Source of the DNA: Pontibacter diazotrophicus | GTDB taxonomy: Bacteria > Bacteroidota > Bacteroidia > Cytophagales > Hymenobacteraceae | Assembly (NCBI RefSeq): GCF_003367245.1 | Contig: NZ_QRGR01000005.1 | Coordinates: 62,001-126,000, forward strand | DNA length: 64,000 bases | Direction of reading: 5' to 3' | In this document: positions 1 through 9,317 of the stretch, in pieces | Layout: each line of letters starts with the position of its first letter | How positions within the stretch are numbered: position 1 is the first letter of the stretch | Translations under genes and position numbers: made by a program | Notes under the pieces: generated by a model | Told to the model about the DNA's origin: nothing | What the model saw: the letters and a program-made list of their open reading frames with translations, nothing else | Database searches by the model: none

Positions 1-3
1 ACG

Positions 4-1245
4 ATGCAACTATTAAGATTTACAACAGCCGGAAGTGTAGATGACGGGAAAAGCACCCTTATCGGCCGTTTGTTATACGACTCAAAGTCCATTTTCGAAG
101 ACCAGATGGAAGCCGTCAGAAAGTCGAGCGAGAAGAAGGGCCTGGACCACGTAGACCTGTCCTTATTTACCGATGGCTTGAAAGACGAGCGGGAACAGGG
201 CATTACCATTGATGTGGCCTACCGCTATTTCGCCACCCCAAAGCGCAAATTTATTATAGCCGACACTCCTGGCCATATACAGTATACCCGTAACATGGTG
301 ACAGGCGCCTCCACAGCTAACCTGGCCCTCATCCTGCTGGATGCGCGCAACGGTGTGGTGGAGCAAACCTGCCGGCACTCTTTTATCGCTACGCTCCTGC
401 AAATTCCGCACGTAGTGGTGTGTATCAACAAGATGGACCTGATGGACTACTCTGAGGAGCGTTTTGATGAGATAGTAAAGGAATACACCGAGTTTGCCGC
501 GAAGCTGAATGTGAAGGATGTCCGCTTTGTGCCCATCAGTGCGCTGCATGGCGATAATGTGGTTAACAGGTCCGACAAAATGAGCTGGTACCAGGGCGAA
601 ACACTGCTGCACATGCTGGAGACCATCCACATCGGCAATGACAAGAACCTGATCGACTGCCGCTTTCCTGTGCAGACAGTTATCCGGCCGCACAACGATG
701 AGCATCACGACTACAGGGGCTATGCCGGCCGTGTGGCAGGAGGCGTGTTTAAGCCGGGCGATAAGGTACTGGTAATGCCCTCAGGCTTTAGCAGCACCAT
801 TAAAAGCATCGACACCTTTGATGGTCCGGTGCAGGAAGCCTTTTCTCCCATGTCGGTGAGCATGACGCTGGAAGATGATATTGATATCAGCCGTGGTGAT
901 ATGATTGTGCGGGAAAACAACCAGCCGAAAGTGATACAGGACCTGGATGTGATGCTGTGCTGGTTGCATGAGCAGGGCCCTGCCATGCGAGGAAAGTATA
1001 TCCTGCGCCACACAACAAACGAGGTGCGTACCATGATTAAAGAGGTGCTGTATAAGGTGAATGTGAATACGCTGCACCGCATAGAGGATGACAAGGATAT
1101 AAAAATGAACGAAATCAGCCGCGTGCGCCTGCGCACAACAAAGCCGCTGCTCGCTGATGCTTATAACCGCAACCGCCAGACGGGCAGTATCATATTAATA
1201 GACGAAACAACGAATGAAACAGTAGCGGCCGGTATGATTCTGTAA
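4..1245 (+). CDS. cysN: Sulfate adenylyltransferase subunit 1 (GTPase)
   Basis: CysN is the GTPase subunit of ATP sulfurylase; with CysD it makes adenosine 5'-phosphosulfate in the cytoplasm. The 413-residue protein has an EF-Tu-like G domain: P-loop GSVDDGKST (residues 10-18), DTPGH (87-91) and NKMD (142-145), followed by beta-barrel domains 2 and 3. It has no C-terminal APS-kinase (CysC) extension, so APS kinase must be encoded elsewhere. The start lies three bases into the window; cysD is expected just upstream. A sulfotransferase gene lies two genes downstream, which suggests the activated sulfate is used at least partly for polysaccharide sulfation. Confidence 0.95.
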   Translation: MQLLRFTTAGSVDDGKSTLIGRLLYDSKSIFEDQMEAVRKSSEKKGLDHVDLSLFTDGLKDEREQGITIDVAYRYFATPKRKFIIADTPGHIQYTRNMVTGASTANLALILLDARNGVVEQTCRHSFIATLLQIPHVVVCINKMDLMDYSEERFDEIVKEYTEFAAKLNVKDVRFVPISALHGDNVVNRSDKMSWYQGETLLHMLETIHIGNDKNLIDCRFPVQTVIRPHNDEHHDYRGYAGRVAGGVFKPGDKVLVMPSGFSSTIKSIDTFDGPVQEAFSPMSVSMTLEDDIDISRGDMIVRENNQPKVIQDLDVMLCWLHEQGPAMRGKYILRHTTNEVRTMIKEVLYKVNVNTLHRIEDDKDIKMNEISRVRLRTTKPLLADAYNRNRQTGSIILIDETTNETVAAGMIL

Positions 1246-1260
1246 AACTGCCTCCGAAAA

Positions 1261-2040
1261 ATGAACGACCTGATAGCAAATAAAAAGATAGTTACCTATC
1301 ATAAAATAAATGCGCAGAATCACCTTTCTGAACACTTTGATGTTTATCAGGGAAAAGATATTCTGATTACAGTGGATGATGGTGATATTTCATTTTATCA
1401 CTACATGTTCCCGCTGCTTAAAAAGTACAACATGCCTGCCATCCTGTTCATCATCACAGGGCTGATTGATACAAAAATACCTTTCTGGTGGGATGAAATA
1501 GTCTATCTTCTGGGAGCAGAAGAAGGGGAGAAAAAGGTATGGGAGGTAAAGAACTGGCCTAACCACAAAAGGCTGGACTATATACAGCAGCTGCGTGATA
1601 ATAGCAACAAGCCCCCACTGGAGCAGGTGCAGCTAACCACTGCGCAACTACAGGAGATGCAGGCGGCGGGTGTTACCATAGCGAATCATTCGCACACGCA
1701 CCCCATGTTCGACCAGTGCACCGAAGAAGAGCTGCGGGAGGAGTTCAGAAAATCAAAGCAATTTTTTGAGGATCGGCAGCTAAACGGGTATGAGCTGTTT
1801 GCGTACCCCAATGGTAATTACAGCGCTTTTACAGAGAGGATAGCGAAAGAGGAAGGAATACAGGCTGCTTTCCTCTTTGACCATAAGCTGACGGGCAAAG
1901 ACTATAACCCCTACCGCATATCCAGGTTAAGCGTAACGGATCAAACAAGTGTAAATAAGCTACGCTTCATATTAAGCGGGTGGCATACGAAGATATTGCC
2001 AGTTCGCAAGAAAATTTTCAACATACTTAATGGCAGATAA
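1261..2040 (+). CDS. Polysaccharide deacetylase (NodB-like, CE4)
   Basis: A 259-residue NodB-fold deacetylase, expected to remove acetyl groups from amino sugars in a glycan or lipid-linked precursor. Visible motifs are TVDDG near residue 38 (the TFDDG metal-binding motif) and HSHTHP near residue 142 (the H-x3-H zinc ligands). A late AYPNG segment matches the usual third motif. No signal peptide is seen, so a cytoplasmic or membrane-associated site is possible. It starts 15 bases after cysN, and its last 11 bases overlap the sulfotransferase gene, implying cotranscription. The exact substrate cannot be read from sequence. Confidence 0.85.
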   Translation: MNDLIANKKIVTYHKINAQNHLSEHFDVYQGKDILITVDDGDISFYHYMFPLLKKYNMPAILFIITGLIDTKIPFWWDEIVYLLGAEEGEKKVWEVKNWPNHKRLDYIQQLRDNSNKPPLEQVQLTTAQLQEMQAAGVTIANHSHTHPMFDQCTEEELREEFRKSKQFFEDRQLNGYELFAYPNGNYSAFTERIAKEEGIQAAFLFDHKLTGKDYNPYRISRLSVTDQTSVNKLRFILSGWHTKILPVRKKIFNILNGR

Positions 2041-2890
2041 ACCACTTTTTCATCGACTTGTCGGGCGTTTAAGAAAGAACAAGGCGCTCATGTCTTTTCT
2101 TGACATAACCGGGAGCAACATCCAGAACAAGAAATGGGTCTTTGTAATAGGCTGTTACAATTCGGGCACCACGCTTTTAGAGCAAGTGCTCTCCACACAC
2201 CCTGCCATGAGCTCTCTGCTGGACGAAGGGGTAGTGCTCACAGACAAACTCCGGCGCCCCGAGGATTTTGCCTGGCGACGCATGTGGCATGCCTGTGAAG
2301 ATGAAATGAGAATCAAGGAAGCGGAGGCCCCGGAAGTAGCCAGAAGAGTGAAAAGGCACTGGTCTCATTTTTATGATCTGAACAAACCCGTGCTGCTCGA
2401 AAAATCAATTGCCAACACCACCCGCATAGAATTCTTTAACAACTATTTTAAGGATGTGTATTTCGTGCATTTAGTCAGAAACGGCTATGCCGTGGCGGAG
2501 GGAATACATCGAAAAGCTGCCATTATGGAAGGAAACCCGCTGTTCGGTAAGGAGGACCGTTACCCTATAGAACTCTGTGCACAGCAATGGGCCAGAAGCC
2601 TGGAGCTAGTGGAGCAGACAAAAGCAAAGGCAAAAAACTTCTATGAGATCACGTACGAGGAATTCACAGACGAGCCGGATGCTGTGCTGCGGGAAATAAC
2701 AGATTTTATAGGTGTTGACCCCTTCCGGAACAGCTTCAAGAACGAAGTCTTTTCTGTTCATAATGTGGAGAGCAGCATCCGGAACATGAATAAGAAGAGC
2801 CTGCAAACTCTCTCTAACGATGATATCAATTTGATAAACAAAGCTGCTCTCCCTTATTTAGAACAATACGGTTACCTGATAAAGGCATGA
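2030..2890 (+). CDS. Sulfotransferase family protein
   Basis: A 286-residue PAPS-dependent sulfotransferase. GCYNSGTTLLEQVL near residues 41-54 is the 5'-phosphosulfate-binding loop of the family (in place of the more common PRSGTT form), and LVRNGYAVAEG near residue 147 matches the 3'-phosphate-binding motif. It overlaps the deacetylase upstream by 11 bases and the glycosyltransferase downstream by 4 (ATGA). The context (cysN upstream, glycosyltransferase downstream) points to sulfation of a sugar in the exported polysaccharide rather than of a small metabolite. That acceptor assignment is inference. Confidence 0.82.
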   Translation: MADKPLFHRLVGRLRKNKALMSFLDITGSNIQNKKWVFVIGCYNSGTTLLEQVLSTHPAMSSLLDEGVVLTDKLRRPEDFAWRRMWHACEDEMRIKEAEAPEVARRVKRHWSHFYDLNKPVLLEKSIANTTRIEFFNNYFKDVYFVHLVRNGYAVAEGIHRKAAIMEGNPLFGKEDRYPIELCAQQWARSLELVEQTKAKAKNFYEITYEEFTDEPDAVLREITDFIGVDPFRNSFKNEVFSVHNVESSIRNMNKKSLQTLSNDDINLINKAALPYLEQYGYLIKA

Positions 2891-4056
2891 AGATACTTTT
2901 TGTACAGGATAGCCTTGGTACAGGTGGAGCAGAGCGTTCGAATGCAAACCTATGGTACTACCTGCGGTCGCAGGGTGTGGACCTGAGTATTGTGGTGCTG
3001 GAGCATCGCAAAGAGGGCATTGAGCAAGAGATTTTAGGCGAAGGTTTTCCGGTGATATTCTTAAAGAAGGGAAGCTTCCTGCGTAACAGCAGAGAGATTG
3101 CTGCTATCATCAAGGCATATAAGCCGACTGTCGTGCATTCTACCCTGATAAGGTCAAACTTACGCGTGAGGCTGGCCAAAATGTTTGCGTCCTTTTACCA
3201 TGTAGAAAGTCTGGTGAACTGCACTTATGACCCCATCAGGCTACAGGATCCCAGGGTAAGCAAAGCTGGCTTCTATGTATATAAATATATCGATTATTTT
3301 TCCCGGTCCAGAGGGGTAGATCATTCCATTGCTATTACGCGCGAAGTAGAGAAACATTACCAGCGCGAGTTGGGAGTGCCCAGGGAGCGATTGTCGGTTA
3401 TATACCGTGGCCGGAGTGGAAATGACCATCTGGACACAAGCACAGTGAGCCGGATGAAGTTTAGCGCAGAGTTGGGTATTCACCAGGACAAGGTGTGGCT
3501 GATCCACGTGGGCAGGCAGGAGTTTCAGAAAGGGCATATTTACTTACTGAAAGCCCTGCAGCAAATTCATGCTGAAAACGCTGCTGTCTGGAATAAAGTC
3601 GCCATGGTGTTCTGCGGGAGAAGGGGTAATGCCTCTTCCGATATAGACGCTTTTCTGGAGAAACATCCTGCCCTGAATCAGCATATCCATTGGCTGGGGC
3701 ACCGCCATGATGTGCCGGAGCTATTGGCTGCTTCAGATGTTTTCGTATTCCCCTCTTTGTATGAAGGCTTAGGCGGCTCCCTGATTGAAGCACAGGCGGC
3801 GGCACTTCCTGTCGTATGCTCTGACATTCCTGTATTACATGAGGTGGTGAACGATGGAGAAAATGCATTGATGTTTCCCGCAACTGATGCGGCCGCACTG
3901 GCGGAGCAAATAACCAAGGTGACTCAGGAGCCGGCATTGCGGAAAAATATGAGCGAAAACAGTCTGAAGAATTTCAACAAAAAGTTTAGGCTGGAGAAGA
4001 TCAACGAAGAGACGCTTCGTTTTTATAAAAAGGTAAAGACTGCTGCGTCAGGTTAG
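2887..4056 (+). CDS. Glycosyltransferase family 4 protein
   Basis: A 389-residue GT-B glycosyltransferase. The N-terminal GTGGAERSNANL glycine-rich acceptor loop and the C-terminal segment FPSLYEGLGGSLIEAQA (EX7E-type nucleotide-sugar motif) are typical of GT4. It has no transmembrane segment and should act on the cytoplasmic face of the membrane on a lipid-linked glycan. The start overlaps the sulfotransferase stop as ATGA. After this gene comes a 304-base gap, so it probably ends the first small operon. Donor and acceptor sugars cannot be assigned. Confidence 0.9.
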   Translation: MKILFVQDSLGTGGAERSNANLWYYLRSQGVDLSIVVLEHRKEGIEQEILGEGFPVIFLKKGSFLRNSREIAAIIKAYKPTVVHSTLIRSNLRVRLAKMFASFYHVESLVNCTYDPIRLQDPRVSKAGFYVYKYIDYFSRSRGVDHSIAITREVEKHYQRELGVPRERLSVIYRGRSGNDHLDTSTVSRMKFSAELGIHQDKVWLIHVGRQEFQKGHIYLLKALQQIHAENAAVWNKVAMVFCGRRGNASSDIDAFLEKHPALNQHIHWLGHRHDVPELLAASDVFVFPSLYEGLGGSLIEAQAAALPVVCSDIPVLHEVVNDGENALMFPATDAAALAEQITKVTQEPALRKNMSENSLKNFNKKFRLEKINEETLRFYKKVKTAASG

Positions 4057-4360
4057 AATGTACAACCGACGATGTCTTCTCATGATTGTGCTCCAGTTAT
4101 TCAGGAAGAAAGGATAAGCATCAACTGTAGAAGGAACAATGAACAAAGTATCACCGTAGGACCTTTAAAAATAGCATTTGTATAGTATATGAAAATGCAA
4201 ACTTATGCTTATAACAAGTACAGCTGTATCTATTGAAAATCCCGGAGATAAATCCTTTGAGGATATCAGGGCTCCTGATAGGCCAAGTACATGAAGTAAA
4301 TATATCATACAAGTGGTATGATAGCCAAAAGAATGTAATTGTATTAATAAACTAAAAAAA
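4057..4360 (+). other. Intergenic region before the nonulosonate operon
   Basis: A 304-base AT-rich gap between the GT4 gene and the nonulosonic acid cluster. No ORF of substance and no strong terminator hairpin was recognised. The next long overlapping gene run starts at 4361, so a promoter is expected here. An imperfect -7-like element (TAGCATTTG, one base too long for TAnnTTTG) lies near 4172, which is only weak support. Confidence 0.4.
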
Positions 4361-5374
4361 ATGAAAAGTATTTTAATAGTTGGAGGTGCCGGGTATGTAG
4401 GTACTGTCTTAACATCTCACTTACTAAAGCAAGGCTATAGTGTAAAAGTGCTAGATAACTTTATCTACGAAAACCAATTTGCAGTTCAGCCCTATATAGG
4501 AGATCCGAATTTTACGTTTTTTTACGGGGATCTCAGAAACCAGAAAGACCTGGAAGAAGCCTCTAAAGGTGTTACCGATGTGGTGCTTTTGGCTGGTTTG
4601 GTAGGAGATCCTATCACAAAGAAATATCCTCAGGCATCGGAAGAAATCAATGATGAAGGCATTACAGACTGTATACACTACTTTAACGGTAAAGGCCTTG
4701 ACAAATTAATTTTTGTATCGACGTGCTCTAACTATGGTCTGATTAAAGATAACGAGTTAGCTGACGAAAACTTTGAGCTAAATCCACTGTCGCTGTATGC
4801 AAAGGCAAAGGTGGGAGCAGAGCAGACACTCTTGTCTCTAAAAGGTGAAAGCGACTTTACAGGTGTTGTATTAAGGTTTGCAACTGCGTTTGGCGTCTCT
4901 CCCAGAATGAGATTTGATTTAAGTGTCAGCGAATTTACAAAAGATATTTTCCAGGGAGAAGAGTTGCTGGTATATGATGAGCATACCTGGAGGCCTTACT
5001 GCCATGTGCGCGATTTTGCAAGGCTAATAGAACTTGTATTAGAAGCTGATAAAGACAAAGTGAATTTTGAGGTATTCAATGCAGGTGGAGATGTAAACAA
5101 CTTTACCAAAAAGATGATTGTGGATGAAATACTGAAATTTGTTCCGGATGGAAAAGTGAAGTACGGGCAGAATGGTAGTGATCCACGAAACTATAAAGTC
5201 TCCTTTAATAAGGTAAAAGAACGTTTAGGATTTGAACCCAGCTTTACTGTATCCGATGGAATCAAGGAGTTGGTAGATGCCTTAAAAGCGGGATTTTATT
5301 CTGATGCTAAATCTGAAAAGGAGAAGTATGGTAACTATAAGTTGGCTTTAGCAGAAGGGAAGGATGACAAATAA
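4361..5374 (+). CDS. NAD-dependent epimerase/dehydratase (extended SDR)
   Basis: A 337-residue extended short-chain dehydrogenase/reductase acting on a nucleotide sugar. The Rossmann motif GGAGYVG is at residues 8-14 and the catalytic YAKAK (Y-x3-K) near residue 146. The segment after the central strand reads STCSNYG where 4,6-dehydratases usually carry an Asp/Glu (TDEVYG or TSEVYG type). That makes a plain 4,6-dehydratase less likely and an epimerase or reductase more likely. It overlaps the LegC-type aminotransferase by 11 bases and opens the nonulosonate gene run. Its exact step is unresolved. Confidence 0.8.
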   Translation: MKSILIVGGAGYVGTVLTSHLLKQGYSVKVLDNFIYENQFAVQPYIGDPNFTFFYGDLRNQKDLEEASKGVTDVVLLAGLVGDPITKKYPQASEEINDEGITDCIHYFNGKGLDKLIFVSTCSNYGLIKDNELADENFELNPLSLYAKAKVGAEQTLLSLKGESDFTGVVLRFATAFGVSPRMRFDLSVSEFTKDIFQGEELLVYDEHTWRPYCHVRDFARLIELVLEADKDKVNFEVFNAGGDVNNFTKKMIVDEILKFVPDGKVKYGQNGSDPRNYKVSFNKVKERLGFEPSFTVSDGIKELVDALKAGFYSDAKSEKEKYGNYKLALAEGKDDK

Positions 5375-6509
5375 GAAAACGATTGATTTCATTAAGTCTC
5401 TTTTCCCGAACAAAGATTTCATCCCTTTACATGAGCCCAGGTTTTTGGGGAACGAGAAGAAGTATGTAGCAGATGCCATCGATTCTACCTTTGTTTCTTC
5501 AGTAGGCGCTTATGTGAATAAGTTTGAGGAGATGATGCAGGACCTTACAGGAGCAAAATATGCAGTGGCAACTGTAAATGGCACTTCTGCCTTGCATATG
5601 GCACTAGTAGTGGCAGGGGTAAAGCAAGGGGACGAAGTGCTGTCGCAGGACCTGACCTTTATCGCTACGGCCAATGCCATTAGTTATATAGGCGCAAAGC
5701 CTGTCTTCTTGGACATTGACAGGAAAACCCTAGGCCTATCGGCAGATAAGTTAGAGGCCTTTTTACAGGAGTATGGGCAGAAGGGCGCAGATGGAACTAC
5801 GAACTCCAGAACGGGCAACCGGATAGCCGCCTGTGTGCCCATGCATACGTATGGCTTTCCCTGCGAAATAGACCGCATAGCCGCTATCTGCGCAGAGTGG
5901 AACATTCCGTTGATAGAAGATGCCGCAGAGTCTTTAGGTAGCTATTATAAAGGGATACACACGGGCGCTTTCGGGCTTATGGGTACCTTCAGCTTCAACG
6001 GTAACAAGACAGTGACCGCTGGCGGCGGTGGCGCCATTGTGACAGACAATGAGGAACTGGCAAAATTTGCCAAGCACCTGACCACACAGGCAAAAGTGCC
6101 TCATGCCTGGGAGTTTAACCATGACCACATTGGCTATAACTACCGTATGCCTAACCTGAATGCGGCCCTGGCCTGTGCCCAGTTAGAGCAACTCGCTGCT
6201 TATGTGGAAAACAAACGGGAATTGGCAGAAACCTACAAACAATTCTTCAGCGAGGTGGAGGGTATAACACTTTGTGAAGAGGGAAAGGATGCTAAAGCGA
6301 ACTACTGGCTGAATGCCCTGTTGCTGGAGAACAGGGAAGAACGGGATACGTTTTTATCAGAGACAAACAGTAACGGTGTAATGACACGCCCGGCATGGAC
6401 CCTGATGCACAAACTGCCCATGTTTGAAAATTGCCAGCACCACAATATAGAAGTAAGCCAGTGGGTGGAAGATAGGCTGGTGAACATTCCGAGCAGCGTG
6501 AGACTATAA
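5364..6509 (+). CDS. LegC-family PLP aminotransferase
   Basis: A 381-residue DegT/DnrJ/EryC1/StrS aminotransferase that transfers an amino group to a 4-keto-6-deoxy nucleotide sugar. EDAAESLGSYYKG supplies the PLP-contacting Asp, and the Lys in FSFNGNKTVTAGGGG is the Schiff-base lysine (near residue 215). The N-terminal region (PLHEPRFLGNEKKYV...STFVSSVG) is characteristic of the LegC subgroup used for legionaminic acid and bacillosamine. It sits directly before the NeuD-type acetyltransferase, matching the order of amination then acetylation. Confidence 0.88.
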   Translation: MTNKKTIDFIKSLFPNKDFIPLHEPRFLGNEKKYVADAIDSTFVSSVGAYVNKFEEMMQDLTGAKYAVATVNGTSALHMALVVAGVKQGDEVLSQDLTFIATANAISYIGAKPVFLDIDRKTLGLSADKLEAFLQEYGQKGADGTTNSRTGNRIAACVPMHTYGFPCEIDRIAAICAEWNIPLIEDAAESLGSYYKGIHTGAFGLMGTFSFNGNKTVTAGGGGAIVTDNEELAKFAKHLTTQAKVPHAWEFNHDHIGYNYRMPNLNAALACAQLEQLAAYVENKRELAETYKQFFSEVEGITLCEEGKDAKANYWLNALLLENREERDTFLSETNSNGVMTRPAWTLMHKLPMFENCQHHNIEVSQWVEDRLVNIPSSVRL

Positions 6510-6511
6510 GT

Positions 6512-7141
6512 ATGAAGAAAATTGCCTTGTTCGGGTATTCGAGCCATGCGTATGTAGTAGCGGATGCTATAAGGCTAAACGGAGATGAGCTGATAGGGTA
6601 CTATGAAAAAGAGAAAGCCCACGCTGACCCATATGGTATCACCTATTTAGGCTACGAGCAGGATAAAGATGCTCTAACCCCTCTGAAGGCAAACGGAATT
6701 TCAGGGTTTGTAGGAGTAGGAGAGAACAACATCAGAAAAAAAATCATGCACTTTCTGAAGAGCCAGGGAGTAACCTGTACTCCGGTCATTCACCCGTCCG
6801 CTATGGTGTCTGGTATGGCTACGGTAGGGGCAGGTACCCTGGTGGCTGCTGGCGCGAAGGTTAATCCTTTGGCCTCGGTAGGGGCAGGCGTTATCCTCAA
6901 CACAGGCTGCATTGTGGAGCACGAGTGCAGCATCGGCGATTTTGCGCATATAGCCCCCGGTGCTGTGCTGGCTGGCAATGTAACCGTTGGCGAAGATGCT
7001 TTCATCGGCGCGAATGCAGTTGTAAAACAAGGAGTCAGTATCGGGCGTAATGTGGTGGTGGGTGCTGGTGCTGTGGTATTAAAAGACATTCCCGACAATC
7101 AGACATGGGTAGGAAACCCAGCTAAAGAGATACGTAAATGA
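6512..7141 (+). CDS. NeuD/PglD-type sugar O/N-acetyltransferase
   Basis: A 209-residue acetyltransferase. Residues 1-80 form a Rossmann-like PglD N-terminal domain, followed by a left-handed beta-helix built from hexapeptide repeats (for example VGAGTLVAAGAKV, VGAGVILNTG, VGEDAFIGANAVV). The likely catalytic His lies in CIVEHECSIGDFAHIAPGA. In related pathways such enzymes acetylate the 4-amino group of UDP-bacillosamine or its GDP analogue (LegH/PglD). It starts two bases after the aminotransferase and overlaps NeuB by four, consistent with acting right after it. Confidence 0.87.
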   Translation: MKKIALFGYSSHAYVVADAIRLNGDELIGYYEKEKAHADPYGITYLGYEQDKDALTPLKANGISGFVGVGENNIRKKIMHFLKSQGVTCTPVIHPSAMVSGMATVGAGTLVAAGAKVNPLASVGAGVILNTGCIVEHECSIGDFAHIAPGAVLAGNVTVGEDAFIGANAVVKQGVSIGRNVVVGAGAVVLKDIPDNQTWVGNPAKEIRK

Positions 7142-8163
7142 GCAAAACCATTATTATAGCTGAAGCCGGTGTAAACCATAACGGTGACATGGCTTTGGCA
7201 AAGCAGTTGATAAATGTAGCGGCAGAGGCAGGAGCGGACTATGTGAAGTTCCAGACGTTTAAAGCCGATAAGTTGGTTAGCAAATCAGCAAAACAAGCCG
7301 AGTACCAGGTGAAGAACCAGGCCGGGCAGAGCGACGATTCTCAGTATGGCATGTTAAAAAGGCTGGAACTGTCGGAGCAGCACCATTATGAGCTGCAGGA
7401 GTATGCCAACCAGAAGGGAATCAAGTTTCTCTCAACAGGCTTCGAACATGATAGTATTAATTTTCTTGACGAGCTGGGTTTGGATTTTTTTAAAATTCCT
7501 TCTGGTGAAATCACCAATAAACCTTACCTGAAGCACGTCGCAGGTAAAGGAAAGCCTGTGGTGTTATCTACGGGCATGGCGTCTTTGAAAGAAATCGACG
7601 AGGCGCTTGAAGTGCTGGAAGAAGCAGGGCTGCAACGGGAGGACATAACGGTGCTTCATTGCAATACAGAATATCCGACCCCTATAGAGGATGTGAATCT
7701 GAAGGCTATGCTGACCATACGCGATGCTTTTAAAATTAATGTAGGCTACTCTGACCACACCATGGGCATAGAGGTACCTGTAGCTGCTGTTGCTCTGGGA
7801 GCCACTATCATCGAAAAACACTTTACCCTGGACAAAAACTTGCCCGGGCCCGATCATAAAGCCTCCCTGGAGCCTGCAGAGTTGAAGGCCATGGTGCAGT
7901 CTATCCGGAATATCGAACTTGCTTTGAGCGGAGACGGTAGAAAAAAGCCTAGCCCTTCTGAGAAGAAGAACAAGCCGATGGTTAGAAAAAGCTTGTTTTA
8001 TAGTGGGGCTATACCTGCCGGTACTGTATTAGAGGAGTCTCATTTCATAGCAAAGCGGCCTGCCACCGGCATCAGCCCTATGCGAATTGACGATCTCCTG
8101 GGAAAAACGCTTAAAAAAGAGGTGAATGAAGGAGATCCTGTAGAACATAATGACTTTTCATGA
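7138..8163 (+). CDS. neuB: N-acetylneuraminate/legionaminate synthase family (NeuB/LegI type)
   Basis: A 341-residue nonulosonic acid synthase that condenses phosphoenolpyruvate with a 2,4-diacetamido hexose or ManNAc. The TIM-barrel NeuB domain (about residues 1-270) shows IAEAGVNHNGD at the N-terminus, KFQTFKADKLVS, and the GYSDHTMG and EKHFTLDKNLPGPDHKASL segments. A C-terminal SAF/antifreeze-like domain covers about 280-341. From sequence alone I cannot separate Neu5Ac from legionaminate specificity; the LegC-type neighbour favours a legionaminic-type sugar. Confidence 0.92.
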   Translation: MSKTIIIAEAGVNHNGDMALAKQLINVAAEAGADYVKFQTFKADKLVSKSAKQAEYQVKNQAGQSDDSQYGMLKRLELSEQHHYELQEYANQKGIKFLSTGFEHDSINFLDELGLDFFKIPSGEITNKPYLKHVAGKGKPVVLSTGMASLKEIDEALEVLEEAGLQREDITVLHCNTEYPTPIEDVNLKAMLTIRDAFKINVGYSDHTMGIEVPVAAVALGATIIEKHFTLDKNLPGPDHKASLEPAELKAMVQSIRNIELALSGDGRKKPSPSEKKNKPMVRKSLFYSGAIPAGTVLEESHFIAKRPATGISPMRIDDLLGKTLKKEVNEGDPVEHNDFS

Positions 8164-9317
8164 AGAAAATATGTGTCGTGACCGGCACCAGGGCAGAGTA
8201 TGGCCTGCTGTACTGGACACTGAAAGAACTTAAAGAAGAACCGAGCATAAACCTGCAACTGTGCGTGACCGGCATGCACCTGTCTCCTGAATTTGGGAAT
8301 ACCTATAAGCAGATAGAGAAAGATGGATTCCAGATAGACAAGAAAGTTGAAGTACTGTTGTCTTCCGACTCCTCTGTTGGTGTATCTAAAAGCATTGGTT
8401 TAGGCGTGATCTCCTTTTCTGAGGCTTTTGCTGAACTCAAACCTGATCTTATCCTGATTCTGGGCGACCGCTTTGAAATATTCGCAGCTGCCACAGCAGC
8501 CATGATTTCAAAGATCCCTATTGCCCATTGCCACGGTGGCGAAGCCACTGAAGGTCTTATTGATGAACCTATCCGGCATTCCATCACTAAAATGTCGCAT
8601 GTGCATTTTACGGCTACCGAGGAGTACAGCAGGCGGGTGATGCAGCTTGGGGAGCAGCCGGCGAATGTTCATAATGTCGGGGCACTTGGTATCGAAAACA
8701 TCAACAGGCTAAAACTTCTTGATAAGCAAAGCTTTGAGGAAAGCATCGACTTTAAGCTAGGGAAGAAAAATGTGTTGGTAACCTTTCACCCTGTCACCTT
8801 AGAGAATGCCACCGCTGAACACCAGTTTAAGGATTTGCTCCGCGCCCTTGATGAGTTGGAAGAAACGCATATCATTTTTACGAAACCTAATGCCGACACG
8901 GATGGTAGAGTAATCATACATCTCATCGATGAATATGTGAAAGCGCATGCAAACAAAAGCATCGCTTTTATCTCTTTGGGGCAGTTAAGGTACTTATCTG
9001 CCCTGCAGCATGTGGATGTGGTTGCAGGCAATTCATCAAGCGGTTTAATAGAGGTTCCGAGTTTCAGGATACCCACCATTGATATAGGTGATCGGCAGCG
9101 GGGGCGAATAAAAGCTTCCAGCGTTATCTCCTGCGACCCTGACTATTCGTCAATTAAAGAGGCCTTTGAAAAAGCTTATTCAACAGGTTTTACTGCGTCA
9201 TTGAGAGAAATGAAAAACCCCTATGGTGAAAAGAATGCCTCCAAAGAGATAGTTAAGGTTCTCAAAGAGACTGACATAGAAAATCTGTTAAAGAAAAAGT
9301 TTTTTGATCTGAAATGA
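8160..9317 (+). CDS. neuC: Hydrolysing UDP-N-acetylglucosamine 2-epimerase (NeuC/LegG type)
   Basis: A 385-residue GT-B-fold epimerase of the hydrolysing class. It converts a UDP-(diacetamido)hexose to the free 2-epimer used by NeuB. VTGTRAEYGLL at the N-terminus, GDRFE near residue 101, HCHGGEATEG near 121 and GNSSSGLIEVPSF near 293 are the conserved substrate- and UDP-binding segments. It overlaps neuB by four bases and the formyltransferase by four. In legionaminate pathways the homologue (LegG) acts on the 2,4-diacetamido nucleotide sugar, which fits the LegC and NeuD genes here. Confidence 0.92.
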   Translation: MKKICVVTGTRAEYGLLYWTLKELKEEPSINLQLCVTGMHLSPEFGNTYKQIEKDGFQIDKKVEVLLSSDSSVGVSKSIGLGVISFSEAFAELKPDLILILGDRFEIFAAATAAMISKIPIAHCHGGEATEGLIDEPIRHSITKMSHVHFTATEEYSRRVMQLGEQPANVHNVGALGIENINRLKLLDKQSFEESIDFKLGKKNVLVTFHPVTLENATAEHQFKDLLRALDELEETHIIFTKPNADTDGRVIIHLIDEYVKAHANKSIAFISLGQLRYLSALQHVDVVAGNSSSGLIEVPSFRIPTIDIGDRQRGRIKASSVISCDPDYSSIKEAFEKAYSTGFTASLREMKNPYGEKNASKEIVKVLKETDIENLLKKKFFDLK

